A stretch of DNA of 45,382 bases from positions 1 to 45,382 of the forward strand of contig CAJKUH010000017.1 of NCBI GenBank assembly GCA_905203045.1, written 5' to 3'. The stretch comes from an uncultured Eggerthella sp. (GTDB lineage: Bacteria > Actinomycetota > Coriobacteriia > Coriobacteriales > Eggerthellaceae). Position 1 is the first letter of the stretch. Each line of letters starts with the position of its first letter. The notes below the pieces were generated by a model. That model made no database searches. It had not been told where the DNA came from and saw only the letters and a list, made by a program, of their open reading frames with translations. A program made the position numbers and the translations under genes. Below, piece after piece: positions 16,015 to 24,041 of the stretch.

Positions 16015-16236
16015 GTGAAAACGCTTCGTGAAGCTAAGAACGGTGAAACGGTTACCGTTGTGAAGCTCAATGGCACGGGTGCAGTTAAGCGCCGCATCAT
16101 GGACATGGGCATCACGAAAGGATGCTCGGTGTACATTCGCAAGGTTGCACCTTTGGGCGATCCGGTTGAAGTTACTGTTCGCGGTTATGAGCTCTCTCTG
16201 CGTAAAGAAGATGCGCAGATGATCGAGGTTGAATAA
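16015..16236 (+). CDS. feoA: FeoA domain protein (second copy)
   Basis: 73 residues from a GTG start preceded by GAAAGGAGG. The family signature VKRRIMDMGITKGCSVYI and VEVTVRGYELSLRKEDA is clear and closer to classical FeoA than the first copy. It is separated from feoB by 130 bases holding a long hairpin, a terminator-like stem-loop and a second promoter-like site, so feoB may be expressed independently of the feoA pair. Confidence 0.94.
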   Translation: MKTLREAKNGETVTVVKLNGTGAVKRRIMDMGITKGCSVYIRKVAPLGDPVEVTVRGYELSLRKEDAQMIEVE

Positions 16237-16237
16237 G

Positions 16238-16294
16238 CGCAGCTATGTCCATCAAAGGGTCGGGCATGAGCATCCTTTGATTGGCATAGTGCGC
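16238..16294 (+). other. Long imperfect hairpin between feoA and feoB
   Basis: The arms 16238-16258 and 16274-16294 pair over about 20 positions (the inner 16 bases match at 14, with one bulged base near the foot) around a 15-base loop. No T-tract follows directly. It may be a transcript-processing or stability element, or part of an attenuator with the next stem-loop. Confidence 0.6.
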
Positions 16295-16297
16295 TCT

Positions 16298-16349
16298 TTG
16301 ATCGCTTAGTGCGGTCATTTTTTAAATCCTGTAGTTAGCCCCATCTAAC
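16298..16349 (+). promoter_or_regulatory. Candidate feoB promoter with a second feo box
   Basis: TTGATC (16298-16303), 18 bases, TTAAAT (16322-16327) resembles a promoter, and AGTTAGCCCCATCTAAC (16333-16349) lies 5 bases downstream. That box matches the one at the feoA promoter in 12 of 17 positions and holds GTTAG-N6-CTAAC. The shared position just after the -10 suggests common repression. It overlaps the terminator-like stem. Confidence 0.5.
16300..16323 (+). terminator. Terminator-like stem-loop ahead of feoB
   Basis: GATCGC (16300-16305), loop TTAGT, GCGGTC (16311-16316), then A and six T residues. The 6-bp stem with one G-U pair is modest, but the T-tract is good. It could end part of the feoA-feoA transcripts inside the cluster. 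Confidence 0.5.
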
Positions 16350-16366
16350 ACTGAATGGAGGAATGA

Positions 16367-18958
16367 ATGAGAGTTGCACTTGCAGGCAACCCGAACAGTG
16401 GTAAAACAACCCTGTTCAACGCTCTGACCGGCTCAAACCAGTATGTTGGTAACTGGCCGGGCGTTACGGTAGAAAAGAAAGGCGGAAAGCTCAAGGAAGA
16501 CAAATCCATCGAGATCACCGACCTTCCTGGTATCTACTCCCTTTCCCCGTATACCCTTGAAGAGGTTGTTGCCCGTAACTTCCTGATTCAGGAAAAGCCC
16601 GATGCGATTTTGAACATCGTTGACGGCAGCAACCTTGAACGCAACCTGTACCTGACCACCCAGCTTCTTGAAATGGGCGTGCCAGTTGTCGTTGCCGTTA
16701 ACATGATGGACGTTGTTCGCAAACGCGGCGACGAAATCCATGCCGACCAGCTTGCTAAGGAGCTGGGCTGCAACGTTGTTGAGATTTCGGCACTTAAAAA
16801 CGAAGGCATCGACCAGGTAGTCAACTGCCTGAAGACCATCGGCTCCGCGGCAGCGCCTACCCCCATCACGTTTTCCGCGGTAGTCGAGGAAGCGCTTTCG
16901 ACCATCGAAGGCCGTCTGCCTTCTTCTGTTCCTGCGAACCTCAAGCGTTTCTACGCAATCAAGCTTCTTGAGAAGGACGGAAAGATCTCCGCTTCCCTCG
17001 AGGGCGCACCAGAGGTAAGCGATGTTATCGCCAAGGTTGAGAAGGAAAGCGACGATGACACCGAAAGCGTGATCATCAACGACCGCTACACCCATATCTC
17101 CAACATTATCGATCACTGCCGCAGCAAAAATTCTGCCAACGAGTTAACCACGTCTGACAAAATTGACCGCGTGGTCACCAACCGAATCTTGGCATTGCCG
17201 ATTTTCGTGCTGGTCATGTTCCTCGTGTACTACATTTCCGTTTCCACTGTCGGCAGTGTTGCCACCGACTGGGCCAACGATGGCGTGTTCGGCGATGGTT
17301 GGTTCTTCGGTCCTGGCCAGGAGCAGTACGACGAGGCTACATCGGAATACGACGATGCAAAGAGCAGCGTCGATGCCTTTGAAGAGGCTGCAGAAGATGC
17401 CGGACTTGATCCCAAGTCCGATACATTCGTTGAAGATGCTGCAGCTACGGGCCTAACTGCTTCGTTTGATTCCTATGACGACGAAACCGGCGAGAACGAG
17501 ACCACTGAAGTCGATGCCGACTCGTACCAGGAAGCACTCGATACCCTGGCTCCTTACCAGGGCGATCAGCAGGCCATCGCTGCATTCGAGGGCGCGGCAA
17601 TCGAAGCCGGTCTTGATCCTGAATCGGACGACTTCTCCGAAGAGGCAGCCGATGCCGGCATCACGGCAACGTATGTCGACGCGGATGGCGCTGAACAGGA
17701 AGTAGACGCGGACAAGTACGCTGAGGAACTGGAAGGCTCCGAGCCCGACCCGACCCAGTACGGTATGTGGGTTCCCGGCATTCCTCCGCTGGTTGAGCAG
17801 GGCTTGGATTCCATCGGTTGCGCCGATTGGCTGAAGGCTTTGATTCTTGACGGCATCATCGCTGGTGTTGGTGCGGTACTCGGCTTCGTTCCCCAGATGC
17901 TCGTACTGTTCTTGCTGCTGGGCTTCCTTGAGTCGTGCGGCTACATGGCGCGTATCGCCTTCATCTTGGACCGTGTGTTCCGCCGTTTCGGCCTTTCCGG
18001 CAAATCGTTCGTGCCGATTCTCATCGGTACTGGTTGTGGTGTTCCCGGCATCATGTCTTCGCGAACCATCGAGAACCAGAACGACCGTCGCATGACGGTA
18101 ATGACCACGACGTTCATTCCTTGCGGTGCTAAGCTCCCGATCATCGCCCTGTTCGCCGGCGCGGTATTCGGTGGCGAATGGTGGGTTGCTCCGAGCGCCT
18201 ACTTCCTGGGCATCATCGCGATTCTGTGCTCGGGCGTTATCTTGAAGAAGACGCGCTTCTTTGCAGGCGACCCTGCTCCGTTCGTTATGGAACTCCCAGC
18301 TTATCACCTGCCTACCATCGGTGCGGTTCTCCGCAGCATGTGGGAACGTGCTTGGTCGTTCATCAAGAAGGCTGGCACGATCATCCTGGTAGCGGCAATC
18401 CTTATTTGGTTCATTTCCTCCTATGGATTCGTCGACGGCGTATTCCAGGCGGTTGAGGATCAGAACGATTCAATCTTGGCCGTTATCGGCGGTGCGATCT
18501 GCTGGATCTTCTCGCCTCAGGGCTTCGGCGATTGGCAGGCCGCTTCGGCAACCATCACCGGCCTCATTGCGAAGGAAAACGTTGTTTCCACCTTCGGCAT
18601 TCTGTACGACGGCGATGCCGGTTGGTACGCAAACGTTCAGGCGGCCTTCACCTATGCATCCGGTTATGCCTTCCTGGCATTCAACCTGCTGTGCGCTCCC
18701 TGCTTTGCGGCTATGGGTGCCATCAAACGCGAGATGAACAACATCAAGTGGTTCTTCGCAGCGATTGGCTATCAGTGCGGCATTGCTTGGGTAGTGTCCC
18801 TGTGGATCTACCAGTTCGCCGGCTTGGCTTTGGGCGAGGTAACCTTCAACGTGTTCACCGTTGTTGCGATCGTCTTCTTCATCGCCTTTCTGTGGCTGCT
18901 GTTCCGCCCCAACAAGTGGCAGGGCAAAGCTGCTGTTCGCTCGGTTGACGAAGCGTAA
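16367..18958 (+). CDS. feoB: Ferrous iron transporter FeoB with a duplicated acidic loop
   Basis: 863 residues, longer than the usual 700-800. The N-terminal G domain has G1 GNPNSGKTT (7-15), DLPG (52-55) and NMMD (112-115), then a helical spacer, a first membrane helix (about 272-296) and, from about 302 to 470, a very acidic insertion not in standard FeoB. The core then resumes with DGIIAGVGAVLGFVPQM, SCGYMARIAF and GTGCGVPGIMSSRT. The insertion holds two copies of one motif (see repeat feature). By family topology this loop faces outside the cell. The gene is preceded by GGAGG, flanked by feoA genes and a Cys-rich partner. Confidence 0.96.
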   Translation: MRVALAGNPNSGKTTLFNALTGSNQYVGNWPGVTVEKKGGKLKEDKSIEITDLPGIYSLSPYTLEEVVARNFLIQEKPDAILNIVDGSNLERNLYLTTQLLEMGVPVVVAVNMMDVVRKRGDEIHADQLAKELGCNVVEISALKNEGIDQVVNCLKTIGSAAAPTPITFSAVVEEALSTIEGRLPSSVPANLKRFYAIKLLEKDGKISASLEGAPEVSDVIAKVEKESDDDTESVIINDRYTHISNIIDHCRSKNSANELTTSDKIDRVVTNRILALPIFVLVMFLVYYISVSTVGSVATDWANDGVFGDGWFFGPGQEQYDEATSEYDDAKSSVDAFEEAAEDAGLDPKSDTFVEDAAATGLTASFDSYDDETGENETTEVDADSYQEALDTLAPYQGDQQAIAAFEGAAIEAGLDPESDDFSEEAADAGITATYVDADGAEQEVDADKYAEELEGSEPDPTQYGMWVPGIPPLVEQGLDSIGCADWLKALILDGIIAGVGAVLGFVPQMLVLFLLLGFLESCGYMARIAFILDRVFRRFGLSGKSFVPILIGTGCGVPGIMSSRTIENQNDRRMTVMTTTFIPCGAKLPIIALFAGAVFGGEWWVAPSAYFLGIIAILCSGVILKKTRFFAGDPAPFVMELPAYHLPTIGAVLRSMWERAWSFIKKAGTIILVAAILIWFISSYGFVDGVFQAVEDQNDSILAVIGGAICWIFSPQGFGDWQAASATITGLIAKENVVSTFGILYDGDAGWYANVQAAFTYASGYAFLAFNLLCAPCFAAMGAIKREMNNIKWFFAAIGYQCGIAWVVSLWIYQFAGLALGEVTFNVFTVVAIVFFIAFLWLLFRPNKWQGKAAVRSVDEA
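17375..17731 (+). repeat. Tandem protein module duplicated in the FeoB outer loop
   Basis: Residues 337-394 and 406-455 of FeoB align as two copies: AFE-x-AA-x2-AGLDP-x-SD-x-F-x-E-x-AA, then a GxTA turn, an Asp-rich stretch, EVDAD-x-Y-x-E-x-L. A similar helical EYDDAKSS segment precedes copy 1. The module is rich in Asp and Glu with almost no basic residues. It looks like an internal duplication within an extracytoplasmic loop. Confidence 0.85.
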
Positions 18959-19068
18959 AGGGCAGATGCGTTAAAGCGTTTTGTCGCAGGCTTGTCGATA
19001 CGTTCGCAGGCCTGCGACTTCTATTTACGGCTTCCTAAGGGGAGCCCAAGGAAAAGAGGTGGGATTCG

Positions 19069-19287
19069 ATGAATCTTGGCACGTTTGTGGTGCTAGCCGT
19101 ATTGGTGGTGATCGTTGGCGCGATTATTGCCAGTTGGGTACGTGCGCACAAGCAAGGCAAGCATATTTCGTGCGATGAGTGCGGAGGCTGCAGTGCCCAT
19201 AACCCTGACAAATGCCCTTGCGCAGAAGATATGGTGAAAAACATCGATAGGGCTATGAAGGATGCTGACAAGGAAAAGCATTCGTAG
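19069..19287 (+). CDS. FeoB-associated Cys-rich membrane protein
   Basis: 72 residues: one N-terminal transmembrane helix (about 4-23), a basic turn, then a cysteine cluster CDECGGCSAHNPDKCPC (about 35-51) and a charged tail. This is the layout of the small Cys-rich proteins that accompany feoB in Firmicutes and Actinobacteria. They are thought to help FeoB, perhaps by holding iron, but the mechanism is not established. It lies 110 bases after feoB on the same strand and ends the cluster. Confidence 0.88.
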   Translation: MNLGTFVVLAVLVVIVGAIIASWVRAHKQGKHISCDECGGCSAHNPDKCPCAEDMVKNIDRAMKDADKEKHS

Positions 19288-19640
19288 CATTCCGATTCTG
19301 CTTCGATGGGCGGTGCGGTCGTCGGTTCGATGGCTGTGCCGCTTTTTATATTGCAGCGTAGGCGTGCGGGATTGGCTGCTTGTCATGCAAAGCACGAGGG
19401 CGGCCATGTGAGTGAGGATATTTGTCCTATTGGGCAAGAGTATGACAGGACTGCTTGTTTTGAATTCTCTGGTGCATGTTATGAGCTGAGGGTAAAACCC
19501 TGTTTAGCCTGTTGTTTTGTACGGCGCTGCGTCTTGTCCGACACCTGAGTGCGCAAGAAAGCCTCCCTTTCCTGCTATTGGAAAGGGAGGCTTTTGCTGT
19601 TTTGGCAGGGCCTTGCGGCCTTATGCAGGGCGGCTGTCCC
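19288..19640. other. Convergent intergenic region between feo and pdxST
   Basis: This 353-base stretch separates the feo cluster (+) from pdxT (-). No credible gene was seen: the open frames in it have no Shine-Dalgarno and no recognisable product. Its only clear element is the hairpin at 19558-19594. Confidence 0.6.
19558..19594. terminator. Bidirectional terminator between feo cluster and pdxST
   Basis: A perfect 15-bp inverted repeat (19558-19572 and 19580-19594) with a 7-base loop. T-rich sequence follows on the + strand (TTTTGCTGTTTT) and a shorter T-tract on the minus strand (CTTTCTT). It sits between convergent transcription units, so it can serve both. Confidence 0.8.
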
Positions 19641-20243
19641 TTACAGGGAAAGGAACAGCTCGTGGATGCGATTGTCATCGTCGAGCTCGGGATGGAATGC
19701 CATGCCCAGCTGCTTGCCGTACTGTACGGCTACGATGTTGCCTTCGCATGTGGCCAGCACTTTGCACCCATCGCGTACTTCGGTGATGAAGGGAGCACGG
19801 ATGAAGGTCATGGGCACGTTTTCGAGTTCGCCGAACGTGCCGAAGGCATGAAAGCTGCCTAACTGACGGCCGTAGGCATTGCGACGCACCGTGATAGGTA
19901 GTGTGCCGAAGCCCTTAACTTGCAGGCGCTTTTCTGCAGCGGCAGGGTCGAGGTTGTTCAGGTCCCCCGTGCCATCTACTGTTTCTGCCAGCAGGATAAG
20001 GCCGGCGCATGTTGCCAGCACCGGCATGCCTTCTTCAATGCGCTTACGCAGCGGTTCGAGCAGCCCCAATTCGCGAAGAAGCTTCGCCTGCGTGGTGCTT
20101 TCGCCGCCAGGCAGAACCAGCCTGTCGAACGGGCGCTCCAAGTCGGAGGCCTGACGGATCTCGAAGCATTCTGCTCCCAGCGCCTCAAGCTTCTTCTTGT
20201 GCTCGATGAAAGCTCCCTGAAGAGCCAGAATAGCGACTGCCAT
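19641..20243 (-). CDS. pdxT: Pyridoxal 5'-phosphate synthase glutaminase subunit PdxT
   Basis: 200 residues. The class I glutamine amidotransferase releases ammonia for PdxS. Visible are the start AILALQGAFIEHKKKL, the oxyanion motif LPGGEST (about 44-50), the nucleophile C79 in ATCAGL, and the catalytic pair H184/E186 in FHPELD. Its ATG overlaps the pdxS stop codon by one base, so the two subunits are made together. A bidirectional hairpin follows. Confidence 0.97.
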   Translation of the reverse strand: MAVAILALQGAFIEHKKKLEALGAECFEIRQASDLERPFDRLVLPGGESTTQAKLLRELGLLEPLRKRIEEGMPVLATCAGLILLAETVDGTGDLNNLDPAAAEKRLQVKGFGTLPITVRRNAYGRQLGSFHAFGTFGELENVPMTFIRAPFITEVRDGCKVLATCEGNIVAVQYGKQLGMAFHPELDDDNRIHELFLSL

Positions 20244-21133
20244 TAGCGACCGCGCTCTTCCATGATGAGCTCGATTTCATCGGCGTTGATGCCGACCATT
20301 GCCTCGCCCAAGTCTTCGGAAAGCTCGGCGATGAGCTTTGCATCGGTGTAGTTGGTGACGGCCTTCACGATTGCCTGGGCGCGCTTGGCGGGGTTGCCCG
20401 ACTTGAAGATGCCGGAACCTACGAACACGCCTTCGGCGCCAAGCTGCATCATCAGTGCGGCATCGGCAGGAGTTGCAACGCCGCCGGCTGCGAAGTTCAC
20501 AACGGGAAGCTTGCCGTTGTCGTGGACGTACTTAACCAGCTCAACGGGAACAGCCAGCTGCTTTGCCTCTTCGAACAGCTCGTCTTCGCGCAGGGAAACC
20601 ACATGGCGGATCTGGTTGTTCATCTTGCGCATGTGACGTACTGCTTGGATGACGTCGCCCGTGCCCGGCTCGCCCTTGGTGCGGATCATGGTTGCGCCCT
20701 CTGCGATGCGGCGAAGTGCTTCGCCCAGGTCGCGTGCGCCGCAAACGAAGGGTACGGAGAACTTGGTCTTGTCGATGTGGTAGGTGTCGTCAGCGGGGGA
20801 AAGAACCTCGGATTCGTCGATGTAGTCGATTTCGATGGCCTCGAGGATCTGGGCCTCAACGAAGTGGCCGATGCGGCACTTTGCCATAACGGGGATGGAT
20901 ACTGCCTCCTGAATGCCCTTGATCATCTTGGGGTCGCTCATGCGGGAAACGCCGCCGGCAGCGCGGATGTCGGCGGGAATGCGCTCGAGCGCCATAACGG
21001 CGCAGGCGCCGGCTTCCTCGGCAATGCGTGCCTGCTCGGGCGTGGTGACGTCCATGATCACGCCGCCTTTGAGCATCTGTGCCAGCTGACGGTTAAGCTT
21101 TACCTGTTCTTCAGGGGTGTTTGCTTCTGCCAT
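20243..21133 (-). CDS. pdxS: Pyridoxal 5'-phosphate synthase subunit PdxS
   Basis: 296 residues from an ATG preceded by AAGGAG; the frame continues upstream into the promoter, but MAEANTPEEQVKL fits the family N-terminus. The (beta/alpha)8 enzyme joins ribose 5-phosphate, glyceraldehyde 3-phosphate and ammonia into PLP. Lysines in VMAKCRIGH and in IRTKGEPGTGD correspond to the two known catalytic lysines. It is the first gene of pdxS-pdxT, divergent from a MocR regulator, which predicts PLP-responsive control. Confidence 0.97.
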   Translation of the reverse strand: MAEANTPEEQVKLNRQLAQMLKGGVIMDVTTPEQARIAEEAGACAVMALERIPADIRAAGGVSRMSDPKMIKGIQEAVSIPVMAKCRIGHFVEAQILEAIEIDYIDESEVLSPADDTYHIDKTKFSVPFVCGARDLGEALRRIAEGATMIRTKGEPGTGDVIQAVRHMRKMNNQIRHVVSLREDELFEEAKQLAVPVELVKYVHDNGKLPVVNFAAGGVATPADAALMMQLGAEGVFVGSGIFKSGNPAKRAQAIVKAVTNYTDAKLIAELSEDLGEAMVGINADEIELIMEERGR

Positions 21134-21190
21134 TGTGAACTCCTTGATTATGGGGCGCCAAGAGGACGCCCTTTTGTTGTGCTTATGCAC

Positions 21191-21274
21191 TTGGTTAATG
21201 GATACACAGTAAAAGCCTTGTGGCATTGTTTGTATAACCAATCATGGTAATAATGATATAACCAGTGTATATCC
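21191..21274. promoter_or_regulatory. Candidate PdxR operator repeats between pdxS and the MocR gene
   Basis: TATAACCA occurs at 21233-21240 and again at 21257-21264 (24-base period), and an inverted copy TGGTTAAT lies at 21192-21199. GGATACAC (21199-21206) is also mirrored by GTGTATATCC (21265-21274). Direct plus inverted repeats in a divergent pdx spacer are the known layout for MocR/PdxR binding. Confidence 0.6.
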
Positions 21275-21324
21275 AGATTGCATAAGACCAGATGTCCGAA
21301 ATCGAGAAAGGGAGGGGGAGCGCG

Positions 21325-23022
21325 ATGCTTACCTATTCGTTTGCGAACCGTGGGGAAACAAGCCTCTACGAGTACCTTTACCAGTGCATACGCGCCGATA
21401 TCGAAAGCGGGGCCATCGAGCCTGGTGAAAAGCTCCCTTCCAAGCGAAGCTTCGCGCGTCATTTGGGTGTGAGCTTGATAACCGTTGAGGGCGCCTATTC
21501 CCAGTTAGTTGCGGAAGGGTACCTTCGTGCGGAACCGCGACGCGGCTACTATGCCTGCGATTTAAGGACGGAGGGAATCGTCCCCGATCATCCGGCAAGC
21601 CGAAAGCGAAGCACGGTTCTGTCGTCCCTTGAAGCGAGTGATGCTGGAGAGCTGATGCCCGAAGAGGGTCTTGCCCAGGCATATGCATCGCTTGCTTTGG
21701 CTGGGCAACATAATGACGCCCCTGCAAGCGCAGGAGGGGCACCGTCGCGTGTGCGGGACGAAGGCGAAGCCCCTTCGGCTTCTATTGCCGACTTCACGGG
21801 CGCCTCGGTTCCGTTTGGCTTGTTCCCTTATTCTGCTTGGGCGAAGTCGGTGCGTGATGCGCTGACGCGCGAGTCGGAGCATGCTCTGGTGGGGGAAACG
21901 GGGTTTGCCGGCACAAGACGCTTGCGCGAGGCCATCGCCGCCCATTTGCGCGGGTTTCGCGGCATGGAAGTTGATCCTGAGTGCATCGTGGTGGCGGCTG
22001 GCTCGCAGGTTCTGTACAACTTGCTGGTGCAGCTTTTGGGCCGAACGCTTCGTTACGGTGTCGAAGACCCAGGGTATGTCCGTCTCACGCGCATTTACGA
22101 GGCGAACGATGTCCCCCTTTCGCATATTCCGCTCGATGCACAGGGTGTCAGCATGGCGTCGGTCAACGCGTCGAAGGTCGATGTTCTGCACCTGATGCCC
22201 TCGCATCAGTTTCCGACCGGCATCGTAACCTCCATCAGCAGGCGCTACGAGCTTCTGGGGTGGGCTTCTGCTGCGAAGGATCGCTATGTGATAGAGGACG
22301 ACTACGATTGCGAATTCCGCTTAACGGGTCGGCCGATTCCTGCACTTCGCAGCATCGATGCTTCCGGGAAGGTGATTTACACCAATACGTTCACGAAGAG
22401 CCTTGGTCCGGCGTTTCGTGTCGGCTATATGGTGCTGCCGCCTTTGCTTGCGGAACGTTTCAAGCGTGAGCTGGGGTTCTATTCGTGCACGGTAAGCGCT
22501 ATCGATCAGCTTGCCCTGGCTCGCTTCATAGAAAGCGGCGATTACGAGCGCCATGTGAACCGGCTGCGTACCCATTACCGCACGGTGCGCGATGAGCTTA
22601 TTGCGGCACTGCAGAAAAGCGCGTTTGCAGAACGGATCCGCATTGAAGAGCAGGATGCGGGCATCCATTTCCTGTTGGGGATAGATACGGGCAGGGCAAA
22701 TGACCTCGGTAGCTCGGAGGTACCTCGGCGGGTGTCTGGCCCAGCGCGCAGGTACCGTTTTGACGATGCCTGCGCGGCACCGTCAGCAGTCAGCGAAGGG
22801 GATGACGCTCTGCGTTGGGAGGTGCGCTTTGTCAAGGCCGCGGAAAAAGCCGGCGTGCGCCTTGCTCCGCTTTCTTCGTTCTACTACGGAAGCGCCGCAG
22901 CAGAACAGGGTCCGCTGCGGCGCTTCTTGGTGAGCTATGGGGGTATAGAGCTTGAAGCGATCGATCCTGCCGTTTCGGCTCTTGAGCAGGCGGTGCGCAC
23001 TGCCGATGCTGCAACGCGGTAG
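21325..23022 (+). CDS. pdxR: MocR-family regulator, PdxR-like
   Basis: 565 residues from ATG 21325, preferred over the in-frame ATG at 21292 because AAAGGGAGGGGGA precedes it. A GntR-type winged helix (about 8-78, with LPSKRSFARHLGVSLITVEGAYSQL) is joined by a long linker to a fold-type I aminotransferase-like domain. That domain shows EDDYDCEF and the PLP lysine K358 in NTFTKSLGPAFRVGY. A variable low-complexity insert lies near 450-495. Divergence from pdxST strongly suggests it activates PLP synthesis and senses PLP. It ends 3 bases before the convergent NYN gene, with no visible terminator between. Confidence 0.88.
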   Translation: MLTYSFANRGETSLYEYLYQCIRADIESGAIEPGEKLPSKRSFARHLGVSLITVEGAYSQLVAEGYLRAEPRRGYYACDLRTEGIVPDHPASRKRSTVLSSLEASDAGELMPEEGLAQAYASLALAGQHNDAPASAGGAPSRVRDEGEAPSASIADFTGASVPFGLFPYSAWAKSVRDALTRESEHALVGETGFAGTRRLREAIAAHLRGFRGMEVDPECIVVAAGSQVLYNLLVQLLGRTLRYGVEDPGYVRLTRIYEANDVPLSHIPLDAQGVSMASVNASKVDVLHLMPSHQFPTGIVTSISRRYELLGWASAAKDRYVIEDDYDCEFRLTGRPIPALRSIDASGKVIYTNTFTKSLGPAFRVGYMVLPPLLAERFKRELGFYSCTVSAIDQLALARFIESGDYERHVNRLRTHYRTVRDELIAALQKSAFAERIRIEEQDAGIHFLLGIDTGRANDLGSSEVPRRVSGPARRYRFDDACAAPSAVSEGDDALRWEVRFVKAAEKAGVRLAPLSSFYYGSAAAEQGPLRRFLVSYGGIELEAIDPAVSALEQAVRTADAATR

Positions 23023-23025
23023 GGC

Positions 23026-23952
23026 TTACTCTTCGATAAGGCGGAAATAGATGGTTTTCACGCCGGAGTTCTCTGATTCCTTCACGCTTTTGCTTTCGAA
23101 GAAGCCGAGCGATTCGATGAAGGGGACGAACTTCTTGAAGCCGAAGTTGCGGGTGTCGAAATCGGGCAGGCGGCGTGCCAGGCGTGCGCCCAGGCTCGAC
23201 GAGAGCATCCAGCCGTCGTCTCCGCTGAACTCTTCAGCGATTTCACGGAGGGCGTTTTCGACGGTGATGATGTCCAACCCATTGAAGTCGTCATCGGCCG
23301 CTTCAGGCTCATGGGCGTCATGTTCTTGCTTGGTGCTGTGCTTTTGCTCGGTGTGGGCGGGGCGCTGATGCGGTTTCTCCTCGTTGGCGTGCGAGGGGAC
23401 AGCGCGCTTGCCGCTTGCCTTGGTCGCAGCGGTGTCGGCGGGCAGTGCCTTGGCGCTGTTGGGCTGCTCTGCAGGTTTTTTCTTGCTGCGCCCCTTTGCC
23501 TTCTTCCCGTTGGCGGCATCGGCGTTGGCCTTATGCAGCAAGTCGAGGTAGACGAACTTGTTGCAGGCGCTGATGAACGCACGGGGCGTTTTCTGCTCAC
23601 CCATGCCCAGCACGAACATCTCCGATTCGCGCAAGCGCGAAGCCAGGCGCGTGAAATCGCTGTCGGATGAAACGATGCAGAAGGCATCGAGGTGCTTTTG
23701 GTACAGAAGGTCCATGGCATCGATGATCAATGCCGAGTCGGAGGAATTCTTGCCCACGGTGTTGCTGTACTGCTGGATGGGCTGAATGGCGTTGTCGAGC
23801 AGCTCCTTTTTCCACGAGTTCAGCGCCGTGGTGGTCCAATTGCCATAGATGCGCTTGTAAATCAGGTTGCCTAAGCTGGAAGCTTCCTGAAGGATGATGC
23901 TGGCATATTTGCTTGAGATGTTCTCGGCGTCGATTAAGACGGCGATTTTCAT
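23026..23952 (-). CDS. NYN-domain protein with C-terminal OST-HTH/LOTUS domain
   Basis: 308 residues from the ATG at 23952, preceded by GGAAAGTG; an ATG at 23964 lacks a Shine-Dalgarno. An N-terminal NYN (PIN-like nuclease) domain spans about 1-140 with acidic residues D8, D72, D97 and D99 (DAEN and SSDSDF motifs). A low-complexity Lys/Ala/Glu/His linker (about 145-230) leads to an OST-HTH/LOTUS domain (about 235-308). This architecture is typical of bacterial LabA/DUF88-type proteins thought to process RNA; the substrate is unknown. It lies 89 bases downstream of queH-queA on the same strand. Confidence 0.85.
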   Translation of the reverse strand: MKIAVLIDAENISSKYASIILQEASSLGNLIYKRIYGNWTTTALNSWKKELLDNAIQPIQQYSNTVGKNSSDSALIIDAMDLLYQKHLDAFCIVSSDSDFTRLASRLRESEMFVLGMGEQKTPRAFISACNKFVYLDLLHKANADAANGKKAKGRSKKKPAEQPNSAKALPADTAATKASGKRAVPSHANEEKPHQRPAHTEQKHSTKQEHDAHEPEAADDDFNGLDIITVENALREIAEEFSGDDGWMLSSSLGARLARRLPDFDTRNFGFKKFVPFIESLGFFESKSVKESENSGVKTIYFRLIEE

Positions 23953-24041
23953 TTCACTTTCCATGTAGAGTCCGTTCGATAGGGGACAAGTTTCAGGTTG
24001 GTGCAGCGTCAACTGGTTCTGTTGCTCGTAGAGCGGCAGAA

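Noticed and set aside
19306..19548. An 80-codon Cys-rich frame after the feo cluster
   Set aside because: No Shine-Dalgarno, no family resemblance, and it lies in a convergent spacer before a terminator.
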